DNA of 64,000 nt from the NCBI GenBank assembly GCA_902500825.1, contig CABVRX010000008.1:17703-81702 (forward strand). The letters are read 5' to 3'. The notes beneath the pieces are model-generated. The model made no database searches, was not told the origin of the DNA, and saw nothing but the letters and a program-made list of their open reading frames with translations. The position numbers and the translations under genes are program-made. How positions within the stretch are numbered: position 1 is the first letter of the stretch; the number at the start of each line of letters is the position of its first letter. This DNA is from an uncultured Nitrospira sp. (lineage in GTDB: Bacteria > Nitrospirota > Nitrospiria > Nitrospirales > Nitrospiraceae). Positions 28,874-37,908 of this stretch are shown piece after piece.

Positions 28874-29308
28874 TTAGCCTGTGGGTTGGCCTGCGGCAAA
28901 GTCGGCAAGCGAATAGTGGTCGAGGATTCCGGCAATTGCGTCACGGACCGTGCCCATGACTTGTTGGACGGGACACCGCGGTGTATTCGCATAAGGACAA
29001 TCGCTGCATTTCTGGTACGCTGTCTTGCTGACGCAGCCGATCGGCGCCAGTGGGCCGTCGAGTACGCGGATCACTTGACCGAGCGTGATCTCGTGCGGCT
29101 GTTTAATCAGGACATATCCTCCGTTCACTCCACGTCGGCTGGAGATAAGGCCGGCTCGTTTGAGTGTGAGAAGAATCTGCTCCAAGAATTCAACGGGGAT
29201 GTGCTGGCGATCGGCAATGTCGTGACGTTGCAGCGTCGTCTTTTCATGGGCCAGCGTGAGCTCCAGCAACGCCCTGAGACCATATTCACTTTTCTTTGAA
29301 AGTTTCAT
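28874..29308 (-). CDS. Rrf2-family transcriptional regulator with cysteine cluster
   Basis: A 144-residue Rrf2-family DNA-binding protein. The winged helix spans about 1-80 (MKLSKKSEYGLRALLEL, SSRRGVNGGY). Four cysteines follow (GCVSKT, KCSDC, RCPV), with the three-cysteine spacing used by iron-sulfur sensors such as IscR, plus one more. It probably senses redox, iron or sulfur state. It is the first gene of an operon with a TauE-like exporter. A TTTATC/GATAAA inverted repeat sits 13 bases upstream of the start and could be its own operator. An upstream in-frame ATG (29332) would add eight residues. Confidence 0.9.
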   Translation of the reverse strand: MKLSKKSEYGLRALLELTLAHEKTTLQRHDIADRQHIPVEFLEQILLTLKRAGLISSRRGVNGGYVLIKQPHEITLGQVIRVLDGPLAPIGCVSKTAYQKCSDCPYANTPRCPVQQVMGTVRDAIAGILDHYSLADFAAGQPTG

Positions 29309-29321
29309 GAAGTAAAGTGAG

Positions 29322-29345
29322 TTTATCAACAATAATTAGGATAAA
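29322..29345 (-). promoter_or_regulatory. Putative operator of the Rrf2 operon
   Basis: Inverted repeat TTTATC-N12-GATAAA, AT-rich throughout, 13 bases before the start of the Rrf2 gene. The position fits autoregulation, common in this family. No other copy was recognised in the window. Confidence 0.4.
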
Positions 29346-29591
29346 TCACGATGGTTCGTCAAGGTCAAAGTTTCCAGTTGTACTGATATGCAGGAGACCG
29401 GTGACCGTGACACCATTGAAACAAAGGTTATCGGGGAATGCGTCATGCGCGGTCCAGGTAATGTCATATTGCCCGGCACATGAGGCGTCTTGCCCGAGTG
29501 TTCACTTCATAGGTCCACTCTTCCCAGCTTTTATTCCATTTGTGGATTCATTAAGATAGGGGCTTCGGCATAGTTCTCCTTCACGAGGCCA

Positions 29592-30956
29592 TTGTTGAAA
29601 TCTAAGGTCGTCTTCTCTTGCCAAGCCTGTGGACATCAGGCGCCACGGTGGCTTGGCCGCTGCTCTGACTGCGGTGGCTGGAATACCATGAAAGAGGAGC
29701 GGCAAGCGGTGACCGGAAAGGGGCGACCTGCTGCCATAAAGACCGCTCAGGCCAAGGCCACGCCCATCGGTGACATCGAAATAGTGGGAGAGGATCGTCT
29801 GCTTACCCGTATTGGTGAATTCGATCGCGTCTTGGGTGGTGGGGTCATTCCAGGCGCGGTCATCCTCATCGGCGGCGATCCTGGAATTGGGAAGACGACG
29901 TTGCTCTTGCAGGCCTTGCCACGGTTGGCGACGAAGGAGGCGCCGGTTCTCTACGTCTCCGGAGAAGAGTCTCCTCGGCAGATCAGGATGCGTGGACAGC
30001 GGCTCGGCATCGAACATCCGCACCTGTTGATCCTCGCTGAAACTTCTCTTGAACAGATTCTGAAAGCAGTCCAGGAAATCGGGCCCGCTGCCGTCGTGAT
30101 CGATTCGATTCAGACAGTGTACACGGAGCAGATTACATCGGCGCCCGGGAGCATCAGCCAAGTACAGGAAGTTGCCGGGCAACTGATGTGGTTTGCAAAA
30201 CGAGCCGGTGTCCCGGTCTTTCTCATCGGCCATGTCACCAAAGAAGGGGCGATTGCCGGGCCACGACTGCTGGAACATATCGTCGATACGGTCTTATACT
30301 TTGAAGGCGATAAAGGCCACAGCTACCGGATTCTCCGAGCGGTGAAAAATCGTTTTGGATCGACGAACGAAATCGGGGTGTTTGAAATGAAGGACGTGGG
30401 ACTCGAAGAGGTGAACAATCCATCTGAATTATTTCTTGCGGAACGCCCTGAACGGAGTACTGGATCGGTAGTTGTGTCGAGCCTCGAGGGGACGAGACCG
30501 ATACTGGTTGAACTGCAAGCGTTGGTGTCCTCAACCACCTACGCCATGCCGAAACGAATGGCGAACGGAGTGGAGGTCAATCGAGTCTCGTTGCTGCTCG
30601 CCGTGATGGAGAAACGGCTGGGGGTGCATCTCTCCGGATTGGATGTGTATGTGAATGTCGTTGGGGGCATGCATATCGATGAACCGGCGATTGACTTAGG
30701 GATCGTTGCAGCTGTCACATCGAGTTTACGTGAGGTGCCTGTTGAGCCAGGGACGTTACTATTGGGAGAAGTAGGCTTAGGAGGTGAGGTCCGTGCCGTC
30801 AGTCAAGTTGAATTGCGCATTCGCGAGTCTGCCAAGATGGGGTTCCGGCGATGTATTCTGCCTGAGCGAAATCTGACAAAGCTCGATCCTATCGATGGCA
30901 TGGAACTGATCGGTATTCAAGAAGTGCGAGAGGCATTGGATGTGGTGTTGGCGTGA
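29592..30956 (+). CDS. radA: DNA repair protein RadA (Sms)
   Basis: A 454-residue RadA, a RecA-like ATPase that helps branch migration in recombination. It has an N-terminal zinc finger (CQACGHQ and CSDCGGW), Walker A GGDPGIGKTTLLLQ, the RadA-specific KNRFGST motif, and a Lon-like C-terminal domain. It starts at TTG (a second TTG follows directly), with only a weak GAGG-like ribosome site. It heads a long plus-strand run ending near 36.7 kb. Confidence 0.96.
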   Translation: MLKSKVVFSCQACGHQAPRWLGRCSDCGGWNTMKEERQAVTGKGRPAAIKTAQAKATPIGDIEIVGEDRLLTRIGEFDRVLGGGVIPGAVILIGGDPGIGKTTLLLQALPRLATKEAPVLYVSGEESPRQIRMRGQRLGIEHPHLLILAETSLEQILKAVQEIGPAAVVIDSIQTVYTEQITSAPGSISQVQEVAGQLMWFAKRAGVPVFLIGHVTKEGAIAGPRLLEHIVDTVLYFEGDKGHSYRILRAVKNRFGSTNEIGVFEMKDVGLEEVNNPSELFLAERPERSTGSVVVSSLEGTRPILVELQALVSSTTYAMPKRMANGVEVNRVSLLLAVMEKRLGVHLSGLDVYVNVVGGMHIDEPAIDLGIVAAVTSSLREVPVEPGTLLLGEVGLGGEVRAVSQVELRIRESAKMGFRRCILPERNLTKLDPIDGMELIGIQEVREALDVVLA

Positions 30957-31083
30957 AAAGCACATGGCGAAGCGGAAGGGTCTCTGTGCTCGTCCAACGC
31001 GCAGCTTCGGAAAGCCCTCGTTGGATGCGCGCAGTAAGAGCCCCTTCTACTTCGCCATACCATCAGAGATAGAGAAGAACAGG

Positions 31084-31920
31084 ATGCTGAGACACGCTTA
31101 TCCACTGACACTCTTAACAGCGTTCTGGCTCTTCTTTGCCGCCTGCGCCCCGTTTGCGCCGAAACATGAATCACCGCCGCTTAAGCAGGTGACTGCCGAA
31201 GAACTGACCGCACTGTTGCGCCATCGTGAAGCGGCCGTTCAATCGCTGAAGGGATTGTTCAGCGCGAAAGTGCGTGGCGGGTTCTTGCCGATTGCCTCTC
31301 GCGTCGAAGGTGCGGTCTATTATCGTCGACCGAACGCGTTGCGGCTGAGAGGGTTTACTCCTCTCGGGAACGAACTGCTCGACTTTGTTCAAGTTGACGA
31401 TTTGTACAAGCTCCGTTTGCCTCTCGAGGGTAAAACCTATGCCGGTCACCAGTCCGACATGAAAGATGCAGGGAAGCTAGCTCGATTCTCTCAGCTGAGT
31501 ATATGGGCGGTTCGTGGCGTGCTGGGGACGAACTCCATTGCCAGGGATGAAATGGTGAAGGTCGTGGAAGAGAACGGCCGATATCGTCTTGACGTCTACG
31601 CATCGGTAACCGGAGGAACGAGCCCATCGCGTCCTCCGATCCGCCGCCTATGGTTTGACCATCGATTGCTGGTGGTACAAGAGGATTGGTTTGGATCGAG
31701 TGGGGAGGTCGAGGCGACGATTCAGTATGACGATTTTAGGCCACTCGAAGAGGTGGGAGGAATTTCAGCAGAGGCCATGGGTGATCAGAATACCCGGCTA
31801 TTCCGTCCCTTCAAGATTTCTCTCGAAGATGGTCGTGGGCAAGGCTCAGTGCAAGTCACCTTTCACGAGATGCATCACAATCAAGCCATACGGGCAGAAG
31901 ACTTAGGCCAGATCTCATAA
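31084..31920 (+). CDS. Lipoprotein, LolB/DUF4292-like
   Basis: A 278-residue lipoprotein with lipobox WLFFAAC (lipidated C21). The body has the beta pattern of LolA/LolB-type lipoprotein carriers (LRLRGFTPLGNELLDFV, RYRLDVYAS, RRLWFDHRLLVVQEDWF). I infer an outer-membrane lipoprotein-handling or envelope role. I start at ATG 31084 so that the signal sequence is N-terminal. The frame is open back to 30940, inside radA. tsaB starts six bases after its stop. Confidence 0.78.
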   Translation: MLRHAYPLTLLTAFWLFFAACAPFAPKHESPPLKQVTAEELTALLRHREAAVQSLKGLFSAKVRGGFLPIASRVEGAVYYRRPNALRLRGFTPLGNELLDFVQVDDLYKLRLPLEGKTYAGHQSDMKDAGKLARFSQLSIWAVRGVLGTNSIARDEMVKVVEENGRYRLDVYASVTGGTSPSRPPIRRLWFDHRLLVVQEDWFGSSGEVEATIQYDDFRPLEEVGGISAEAMGDQNTRLFRPFKISLEDGRGQGSVQVTFHEMHHNQAIRAEDLGQIS

Positions 31921-31926
31921 TCATCA

Positions 31927-32718
31927 ATGAAAATCCTTGCGGTCGAAACGGCTACGACGTGGCAGAGTGTTGCGATTCTCGAAGACGACCTGATCCTCGC
32001 AACGCATGATCAAGAGGCCGGTGGTGCTCATGGCTCACTGCTGTTGCCCACCATCGATCGACTGCTCTCTCAATCCGGATTGCAGCTCGGCGATCTCAGT
32101 GGTTTTGCCTGCTCGATCGGGCCGGGCACGTTTACAGGGATCCGAGTGGGTATTGCTACCTGCCTAGGACTGCGGGAAGCTACTGGTCTTCCTCTCACGT
32201 TGGTACCGACACTGGAAGCCATGGCGAGGAATCTGGAAGGGGCAACCGTTCCGGTCTGTCCGATGTTGGTCAGTCGTCGTGGGGAAGTCTACTGGGCGAT
32301 TTTCCGCAGGACAGGTGACGGGCGGCTGGATCGAATTGTCGATGAGCAGGTTGGAACCCCGCGAGCTGTTGCGCAGAGTCTTACCGAACCCACCTTAGTA
32401 TTCGGGGCGGGCTGGTCGGCGATGGAATCGGAGATTCGATCGGCATTGTCGAACTCGGTCACCCTGACGGTAGGACCAGATCATGTCTTCAAGCCTTCCG
32501 CTATTCAAGTCGCACGTATCGGGATGGAAGGGTTTCGACAAGGTGCAATTGCCGGAGATCTGATTTTGCCGCTCTATGTTCAACGGGTCGAAGCGGAAAT
32601 TCAATACGAACGGTCGGGAGGTGCTTCGCCCCTGGCAAGGCGCCAGCAGAAGATTGATACCAAAGCAGGGAAGCGATCGGCTCGGGGCCGTCGGCGGTCG
32701 CATCTGCAGGAAATGTGA
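31927..32718 (+). CDS. tsaB: tRNA threonylcarbamoyladenosine synthesis protein TsaB
   Basis: A 263-residue TsaB, the non-catalytic partner of TsaD in making t6A37 of tRNA. It carries the ASKHA-type N-terminus (KILAVETATTWQSVAIL) and the SIGPGTFTGIRVGIAT motif. Compared with typical TsaB (about 230 residues) it has an Arg/Lys-rich C-terminal tail (LARRQQKIDTKAGKRSARG). Its stop overlaps the rimI start by four bases. TsaD is encoded about 10 kb away at 43 kb; TsaC and TsaE are not in the window. Confidence 0.94.
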   Translation: MKILAVETATTWQSVAILEDDLILATHDQEAGGAHGSLLLPTIDRLLSQSGLQLGDLSGFACSIGPGTFTGIRVGIATCLGLREATGLPLTLVPTLEAMARNLEGATVPVCPMLVSRRGEVYWAIFRRTGDGRLDRIVDEQVGTPRAVAQSLTEPTLVFGAGWSAMESEIRSALSNSVTLTVGPDHVFKPSAIQVARIGMEGFRQGAIAGDLILPLYVQRVEAEIQYERSGGASPLARRQQKIDTKAGKRSARGRRRSHLQEM

Positions 32719-33278
32719 GCAGACACGTCGTGCTTGGTGAATTTGAGATTATCCCGGCAATGCCGGAGATGTTATCGGACATTCTTGCTTTGGAAGAGGC
32801 TTGCTTCTCGTCCCCGTGGACGCGCAAAATGTTGGAAGGTGAATTGACGGGCAATCAATTCGCTCACTTTCTCGTGGCGATGCGTCGCGAGCCGTCAAAA
32901 ACAAAGACAGAACCCGCGATTATCGGGTATCATTGTTTCTGGATCGTCTTTGAAGAGCTGCGATTGATGAACTTGGCGGTGCGAGAGTCGATGCGGAGAA
33001 ATGGGGTCGGAGGAGCGCTGGTCACCGAAGCCCTCCGTTTGGGGCTGGAGCAAGCAGCGACTCGTGCGGTCCTTGAAGTCAGATCCTCGAACAACCCGGC
33101 GCGTTCCCTCTATACACATCTAGGTTTTGTTCAGGTCAGCAGTCGCCCTCGTTACTACACGAATCCCATCGAAGACGCCGTGCTGTTGGAAATGAATCCG
33201 CTTGTGATATTGAACGATCGGCAGCAGGACAGGAACGTTGTCCGAGGAGGTGAATCAGCTTCAACAGACTCACTTTAA
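32715..33278 (+). CDS. rimI: Ribosomal protein S18-alanine N-acetyltransferase RimI
   Basis: A 187-residue GNAT acetyltransferase. Motif A is LAVRESMRRNGVGGALV and the C-terminal SSNNPARSLYTHLGFVQV matches RimI. It starts at GTG overlapping the tsaB stop, the usual tsaB-rimI arrangement. The tail after residue 160 is longer than in E. coli. RimI acetylates S18 N-terminal alanine; other substrates are possible. Confidence 0.92.
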   Translation: MSRHVVLGEFEIIPAMPEMLSDILALEEACFSSPWTRKMLEGELTGNQFAHFLVAMRREPSKTKTEPAIIGYHCFWIVFEELRLMNLAVRESMRRNGVGGALVTEALRLGLEQAATRAVLEVRSSNNPARSLYTHLGFVQVSSRPRYYTNPIEDAVLLEMNPLVILNDRQQDRNVVRGGESASTDSL

Positions 33279-33293
33279 CCAGGAGGTGTCGTT

Positions 33294-33533
33294 ATGTTGA
33301 CGGAAGATGCGATCGTCGAGCAGCTTCGCCACTCCAACACCGAATTCCGAGAACTGGAAGCAACCCACCATCGCCTGGATCTTGAACTCAACGAGTTGCA
33401 GAAGCGCCATGTTCTGACCCCGTCGGAAGAAATCGAGAAAAAACGGATACAAAAGGAAAAATTGGCGAAGAAAGACAAGCTTGCAGAATTCATTCGTCTC
33501 TATCGCGAGCAGAGGCTCGAGCCGGCGCGCTAG
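33294..33533 (+). CDS. DUF465/YdcH-family small coiled-coil protein
   Basis: A 79-residue helical protein with the DUF465 pattern: N-terminal EFRELEATHHRLDLELNEL, the central LTPSEEIEKKRIQKEKLAKKD and a C-terminal helix. Function unknown in the family. A strong AGGAGGT ribosome site (33281-33287) supports the start. It lies between rimI and tatC on the same strand. Confidence 0.9.
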   Translation: MLTEDAIVEQLRHSNTEFRELEATHHRLDLELNELQKRHVLTPSEEIEKKRIQKEKLAKKDKLAEFIRLYREQRLEPAR

Positions 33534-33578
33534 AAGGCTGATCGACCCTCGATTCTGCAGGCGGGCGAATCCATCGAC

Positions 33579-34355
33579 ATGGAACAGACTGTTCATCCGC
33601 TTGCCTCCCATATCCAAGCCGTCAAGAGGCGACTGATCATTATCGGTGCGACGGTCTTGGGTTCGTTGGTGCTGACCTTCTCGTATTCCGCCGAAATGGT
33701 GGCTTGGCTCAACCGACCCTTTTCCAATCAACTAGCGTTTTATGGTCCCACAGAAGCGCTGTTCGCGTCGATCAAGGTATCGTTGTTGGCAGCCCTCATT
33801 CTCAGCCTGCCGGTCATTTTTTATCAGTGTTGGAAGTTCATCGAACCCGCTTTGTTAACGAAGGAACAGCGCTGGGCGATTCCGCTGTTCGTGGTGGCCG
33901 GGGGGCTGTTTGCGTTAGGGCTGGTCTTCTGCAACGTAGTGATTTTACCGTTGGTCATCGACCTATTCGTGAATTTCGGACTCGATCGTGATATTACCCC
34001 GCAACTGAGCGTCGGCACGTACATTGATTTTAACGTGAAGTTTCTGCTCATTTTCGGCTGCGCGTTCGAATTGCCTCTGGTCATGAGTCTGGCGGCTATG
34101 GCTGGAGTGGTATCAGCCGACGCATTTGCTCGTTACCGTAAACATGCCGTTTTATCGTGTCTCATTCTCTCCGCCATCGTCACTCCTGACGCAACGCTCT
34201 TTACCATGCTGTTGATGGCGATTCCCTTGATGGCACTGTATGAGATCGGGATTTTAGGCGCCAGACTTTTCGGACGGAATCAGCATTCAGGGGGGATCGA
34301 TTTGCCGCTCGACCCGGATGTGCCGATTAACACCGCTGGAACGAGGCTACGATGA
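33579..34355 (+). CDS. tatC: Sec-independent translocase subunit TatC
   Basis: A 258-residue six-helix membrane protein, the signal-peptide receptor of the Tat export system. Signatures are the N-terminal HPLASHIQAVKRRLIII, YGPTEALFASIKVSLLAAL, FYQCWKFIEPALLTKEQR and FELPLVMSLAA. TatA and TatB are not encoded nearby. The next gene starts within its stop codon (ATGA). Confidence 0.96.
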   Translation: MEQTVHPLASHIQAVKRRLIIIGATVLGSLVLTFSYSAEMVAWLNRPFSNQLAFYGPTEALFASIKVSLLAALILSLPVIFYQCWKFIEPALLTKEQRWAIPLFVVAGGLFALGLVFCNVVILPLVIDLFVNFGLDRDITPQLSVGTYIDFNVKFLLIFGCAFELPLVMSLAAMAGVVSADAFARYRKHAVLSCLILSAIVTPDATLFTMLLMAIPLMALYEIGILGARLFGRNQHSGGIDLPLDPDVPINTAGTRLR

Positions 34356-35443
34356 GGCATGGGGTTGTACAGGCCCTGCGCACGATCACTTCAGTGATAC
34401 TGCTGTGGGGTGTTCTTCTCTGTTCAGCCGGTGAGCAAAGCCTTCGAGCCTACGATCCGTTGTCGTCGAATACACCGTTAAGGGTTTCAGAATCTTCGAC
34501 AGCAACGGGACCATTTGAACAATCGGCAGCAAGCGTCCAGGCCCTTGTGATGAGCGGCAATGGGATCATCTATGCCGGATCCTTCGGGCATGGGATTTTT
34601 CGCACTATGGATCGCGGTGCGACGTGGGATCGAGTAGGAGGTGGCATCACCGATCCTTTTATCTTGAGCTTGGCTTCCACGAAAGAGGGAACAGTCTATG
34701 CCGGGACGTTTCGTGGTGGCGTGTTTCGGTCGCACGATGAAGGAAAGAACTGGCAGCCGGTCAATGCGGGGCTCAAACGGTTTGAAGTCAAAGCATTACT
34801 GGCGGTGGACGATGAGCTTTTCGCCGGTACCGGAGATGGTGTGTATCGCTTGCATGGCTCCGGAGATCATTGGAGCCCAGTGACGTCGGGTTTGGAAGAT
34901 ATTCTGGTCCATGCACTCGCTCGCTCCGCCGATGGAACGCTTTTCGCGGGGACTTCCGGTAAAGGCGTTTTTCGGTTCAGCCCTCGCTCGACCGGTTGGT
35001 CTCGTATGCGGCATGGGTTGAAGGATCATGAAGGAATGATCGAAAATTTCATTCGTGTGTTGGTGATCGATCAGGACCAGAGTGTTTTTGCCGGCACGTT
35101 CGACGGCGGGGTGTTTCGCAGCGTCGACGGAGGACAGACGTGGCGACCGATCAGCCGGGCGCTGCCCAACGACTCTATCCGAGGTATCGTATTCCACGAC
35201 CAAGGAGTGATTGTGGCGACCGGTAACGGGATTTTTAAGACCATGGATAAGGGCCGGCAATGGACTCCCATCAACAAGGGACTGGCGAATCTTGCGGTGC
35301 AGGTGTTGGTCGGATTAGGGGATAAAGGTTTGTATGCCGGGACAAGTTCAGGCGTATTTCGCAGCGATGATGGGGTCTCCTGGATGGCCGTCAATCAGGG
35401 ACTGGAGGCGGGAACCGCGCCCCCGCCGTTTCTCTTTCGGTAA
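34352..35443 (+). CDS. Exported seven-repeat beta-propeller (Ycf48/sialidase-like)
   Basis: A 363-residue protein with an N-terminal signal segment (about 8-30) and seven repeats of about 45 residues, each with a YAGTFxGGVFRS-type strand and a D-x-G-x-x-W Asp-box-like turn. Examples are DRGATWDRV, DEGKNWQPV, DGGQTWRPI and DKGRQWTPI. This predicts a seven-bladed propeller like Ycf48 (photosystem assembly) or BNR-repeat glycosidases, but no catalytic residues are evident. It overlaps tatC by four bases. Exported propellers often assist assembly of envelope complexes; that role is inference. Confidence 0.85.
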   Translation: MRHGVVQALRTITSVILLWGVLLCSAGEQSLRAYDPLSSNTPLRVSESSTATGPFEQSAASVQALVMSGNGIIYAGSFGHGIFRTMDRGATWDRVGGGITDPFILSLASTKEGTVYAGTFRGGVFRSHDEGKNWQPVNAGLKRFEVKALLAVDDELFAGTGDGVYRLHGSGDHWSPVTSGLEDILVHALARSADGTLFAGTSGKGVFRFSPRSTGWSRMRHGLKDHEGMIENFIRVLVIDQDQSVFAGTFDGGVFRSVDGGQTWRPISRALPNDSIRGIVFHDQGVIVATGNGIFKTMDKGRQWTPINKGLANLAVQVLVGLGDKGLYAGTSSGVFRSDDGVSWMAVNQGLEAGTAPPPFLFR

Positions 35444-35454
35444 ATCTAGAAAGG

Positions 35455-35976
35455 ATGAATGGAATGACTGATAGTGGGGAAAAGACAAGAGCGACAATTG
35501 TCGTCACGAGCAAAGGGCAGCCTGTGGGAGAAATCGTACTTAGATTTTTTCATGATGTGGCTCCTGGTCACGTCAACAATTTTGTCAAACTTTCCCGAGA
35601 GGGGTTTTATGATGGGACGACGTTTCACCGCGTCATCCCAGGTTTCATGATTCAGGGAGGAGATCCCAACAGTAAGGGTTCCGACCGTGCATCTCACGGG
35701 ATGGGCGGGCCGGGTTATAAGGTGAAGGCGGAGTTCAACAGTACGCCGCATAAGCGAGGCATTGTTTCAATGGCCCGCTCGAACGATCCGGATAGCGCCG
35801 GGTCGCAGTTCTTTATTTGCGTCGCGGACGCCAATTTTCTCGATTGGCAATACACGGTATTTGGGGAGGTGATCAGCGGAATGGAGGTTGCCGATAAGAT
35901 CGTCAGTATGAAGCGTGATGGTCGAGACAATCCGCTGGAGCGGACCGAGATGACCGTGACGATAAGTGAAGGTTGA
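35455..35976 (+). CDS. Cyclophilin-type peptidyl-prolyl isomerase
   Basis: A 173-residue cyclophilin. The catalytic region is conserved: FYDGTTFHRVIPGFMIQGGD, then SMARSNDPDSAGSQFFI, then LDWQYTVFGEV. There is no signal peptide, so it should be cytoplasmic, like PpiB. It lies 11 bases after the propeller gene. The annotated ATG and an ATG three codons later are both possible. Confidence 0.95.
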   Translation: MNGMTDSGEKTRATIVVTSKGQPVGEIVLRFFHDVAPGHVNNFVKLSREGFYDGTTFHRVIPGFMIQGGDPNSKGSDRASHGMGGPGYKVKAEFNSTPHKRGIVSMARSNDPDSAGSQFFICVADANFLDWQYTVFGEVISGMEVADKIVSMKRDGRDNPLERTEMTVTISEG

Positions 35977-36001
35977 GGATAGGCATAGGTTAAGGTGAAC
36001 A

Positions 36002-36724
36002 ATGTTGTTGAGCTTTCGTTGCCTGATCTTCGCCTTGACCTCAACCTTCCTGCTGTTCGGTTGTGCCGCTCCTCATGTGCCGTCGCGAATTATTTATGAG
36101 GACCCGGTCAATTTTGTGCGGTTGGAAGAAGACTCGGAAGTGCTTCCGGAATGGCCGCCGAGCCACCATACCCATCCGTTCACGCTCGAACCGGAAAAAT
36201 TACGGACGATTTTGTCGGGATTGAAGGTGCAGGAGCATGGGATTGCGCTGCAGCGGTGGTGGCGAGGAGAGTCTCCTCTGGTTCCGGCATTCACAGATGA
36301 GGAGTTGGCCCTCTTGTCTGCATACATATCGGAGGCGCTGGCGGAGGCGAAACACAACGAGCGGGTTACATTCTATTTAAGCCAACCGCAGACATTCGCG
36401 AGGCGAATTATTACGACGGGCGGACTCTATGTTCAGGGGAATGAGCTGCACATGCTTCTGGGGAATTGGAGAATCATTTACGGCATCCCGGCCTATGGGA
36501 TGATCTATGATCGGCGTTACCCCATGCGGCCGACCGCAGCGAAAGGATTTGACCTGATTTTTCAGCCATCCGATGCCGTCATTCCGATGAAGAGCAGTTT
36601 CCTGGACGGAATTTTGGCCAATGCGAAGGACGAACTCATCATCGATTTGACCAAACTGGAACCTTCCGAGCCAAGAGTTTCTCTCATACGGTTCTGCATG
36701 AATCATGAGTCTCTGTGTGAATGA
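36002..36724 (+). CDS. Lipoprotein of unknown function
   Basis: A 240-residue protein with lipobox FLLFGC (lipidated C21). The mature part has one helical region (about 95-120, FTDEELALLSAYISEALA) and a beta-rich C-terminal half with several tyrosines (IIYGIPAYGMIYDRRYP). I do not recognise the family. It ends the plus-strand run and is convergent with the glycosyltransferase. Confidence 0.78.
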   Translation: MLLSFRCLIFALTSTFLLFGCAAPHVPSRIIYEDPVNFVRLEEDSEVLPEWPPSHHTHPFTLEPEKLRTILSGLKVQEHGIALQRWWRGESPLVPAFTDEELALLSAYISEALAEAKHNERVTFYLSQPQTFARRIITTGGLYVQGNELHMLLGNWRIIYGIPAYGMIYDRRYPMRPTAAKGFDLIFQPSDAVIPMKSSFLDGILANAKDELIIDLTKLEPSEPRVSLIRFCMNHESLCE

Positions 36725-36800
36725 CCACGTAGCGGTACGGTTCGTTCCATTGGACGGGGTAGAGGTCGCTGGAGGAACGGAAACGAGGAAGAGAAAAGTC

Positions 36801-37799
36801 TTATCGACCGCCTAGGCCCAGAAGATACATTTTTGGCACTTCCATCAGCGCTTCGGTGATGGACCGCCAGCCGAGCTTGCTCTGGCCGTGGACGCGATCG
36901 ATGAACCTGATGGGTAGCTCAGTGATGTTTGCGCCAAGTTGTACTGCCCGCCAAGCCAGCTCGACTTGAAAGATGTACCCTTTCGCCCGGACGGTTGTAA
37001 GGTTCATCCGTGTCAGGAGCTCACGACGATAGCAGCGGAATCCTCCTGTCCAGTCCTGGATGGTCGAACCCAGAAAGAGGCTCACGTAGCTGTTGCCACA
37101 ACGAGAGACGAATCGCCGGCGAGCATTCCAATTTTCGGTCCCACCCCCAGGCACGTAGCGACTCCCGATCACCAGGTCGGTAGTGCGGCCACGGTGCACC
37201 AAGCGGGGGAGATCCCAGGGAGCATGGCTGAAGTCACAATCCATTTCGAGGATAAGACTGTAATGTTGCTGCAGCGCCCACTCAAATCCCGCAAGATAGG
37301 CTGGTCCGAGCCCTTCTTTTCTGTGCCGGTGGAGGACATGCACATGTCTATGCTGGAAACTGAGCTGATCGGCTAACTCTCCGGTCCCGTCCGGCGAGTT
37401 ATCATCAACGATTAAGATGTCGGCCACAAGATACCGGCCAATCGCTTGGACAAGCGTCTCAAGATTGGTGCGTTCATTGTATGTTGGGAGAACAATGACA
37501 ATCGATTGTTTGAAATCGAACGGTGAGGTGGGGACGAGCTGTTTACCTGCCGCCACTTGGGAATACCCCAGATACTGGTCTTCCGTAGAATCATGTGGGC
37601 TGATGGCAATACGTGCGCTGTCGGCACCTCGGGCGATCAGTTCCTCGGCAAGCTCGAAATCCGAGACGACGTATGCTTCAGCTGTGCCCAGTGCTTTGAG
37701 AGGAATGACGCATTCGCTCTTCCTGATGCGACGGTAGCGTACGAGAGGTGCCAGAGTCTTCTCGACTAATTGCAGAGAGAGTGATTCGTCAGTGGGCAT
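36801..37799 (-). CDS. GT2 glycosyltransferase, dolichol/polyprenol-phosphate mannose synthase-like
   Basis: A 332-residue protein. Residues about 100-330 form a GT-A fold of the DPM1 type: VLPTYNERTNLETLV, DDNSPDGTGELAD, EMDCDFSHAP (metal-binding DxD-like), GSRYVPGGGTENW and VHGQSKLG. It should transfer a sugar from a nucleotide sugar to a polyprenyl phosphate at the membrane. There is no C-terminal transmembrane part, as in soluble DPM1. The first roughly 95 residues are extra and match nothing I know (see findings). It is a single minus-strand gene. Confidence 0.88.
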   Translation of the reverse strand: MPTDESLSLQLVEKTLAPLVRYRRIRKSECVIPLKALGTAEAYVVSDFELAEELIARGADSARIAISPHDSTEDQYLGYSQVAAGKQLVPTSPFDFKQSIVIVLPTYNERTNLETLVQAIGRYLVADILIVDDNSPDGTGELADQLSFQHRHVHVLHRHRKEGLGPAYLAGFEWALQQHYSLILEMDCDFSHAPWDLPRLVHRGRTTDLVIGSRYVPGGGTENWNARRRFVSRCGNSYVSLFLGSTIQDWTGGFRCYRRELLTRMNLTTVRAKGYIFQVELAWRAVQLGANITELPIRFIDRVHGQSKLGWRSITEALMEVPKMYLLGLGGR

Positions 37800-37908
37800 A
37801 GAGATTTCTTCTGTAACCAGATCCGGAGACGGGCGGCATTGTAAACGACAGTAAGTACCCGGGCAAGTCGAAGCCCACCTAGCTGCCTGCGTCCATCTGC
37901 CGTGTTTT

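Noticed and set aside
30940-31083. Upstream extension of the LolB-like lipoprotein gene
   Set aside because: Overlaps radA and would bury the signal sequence.
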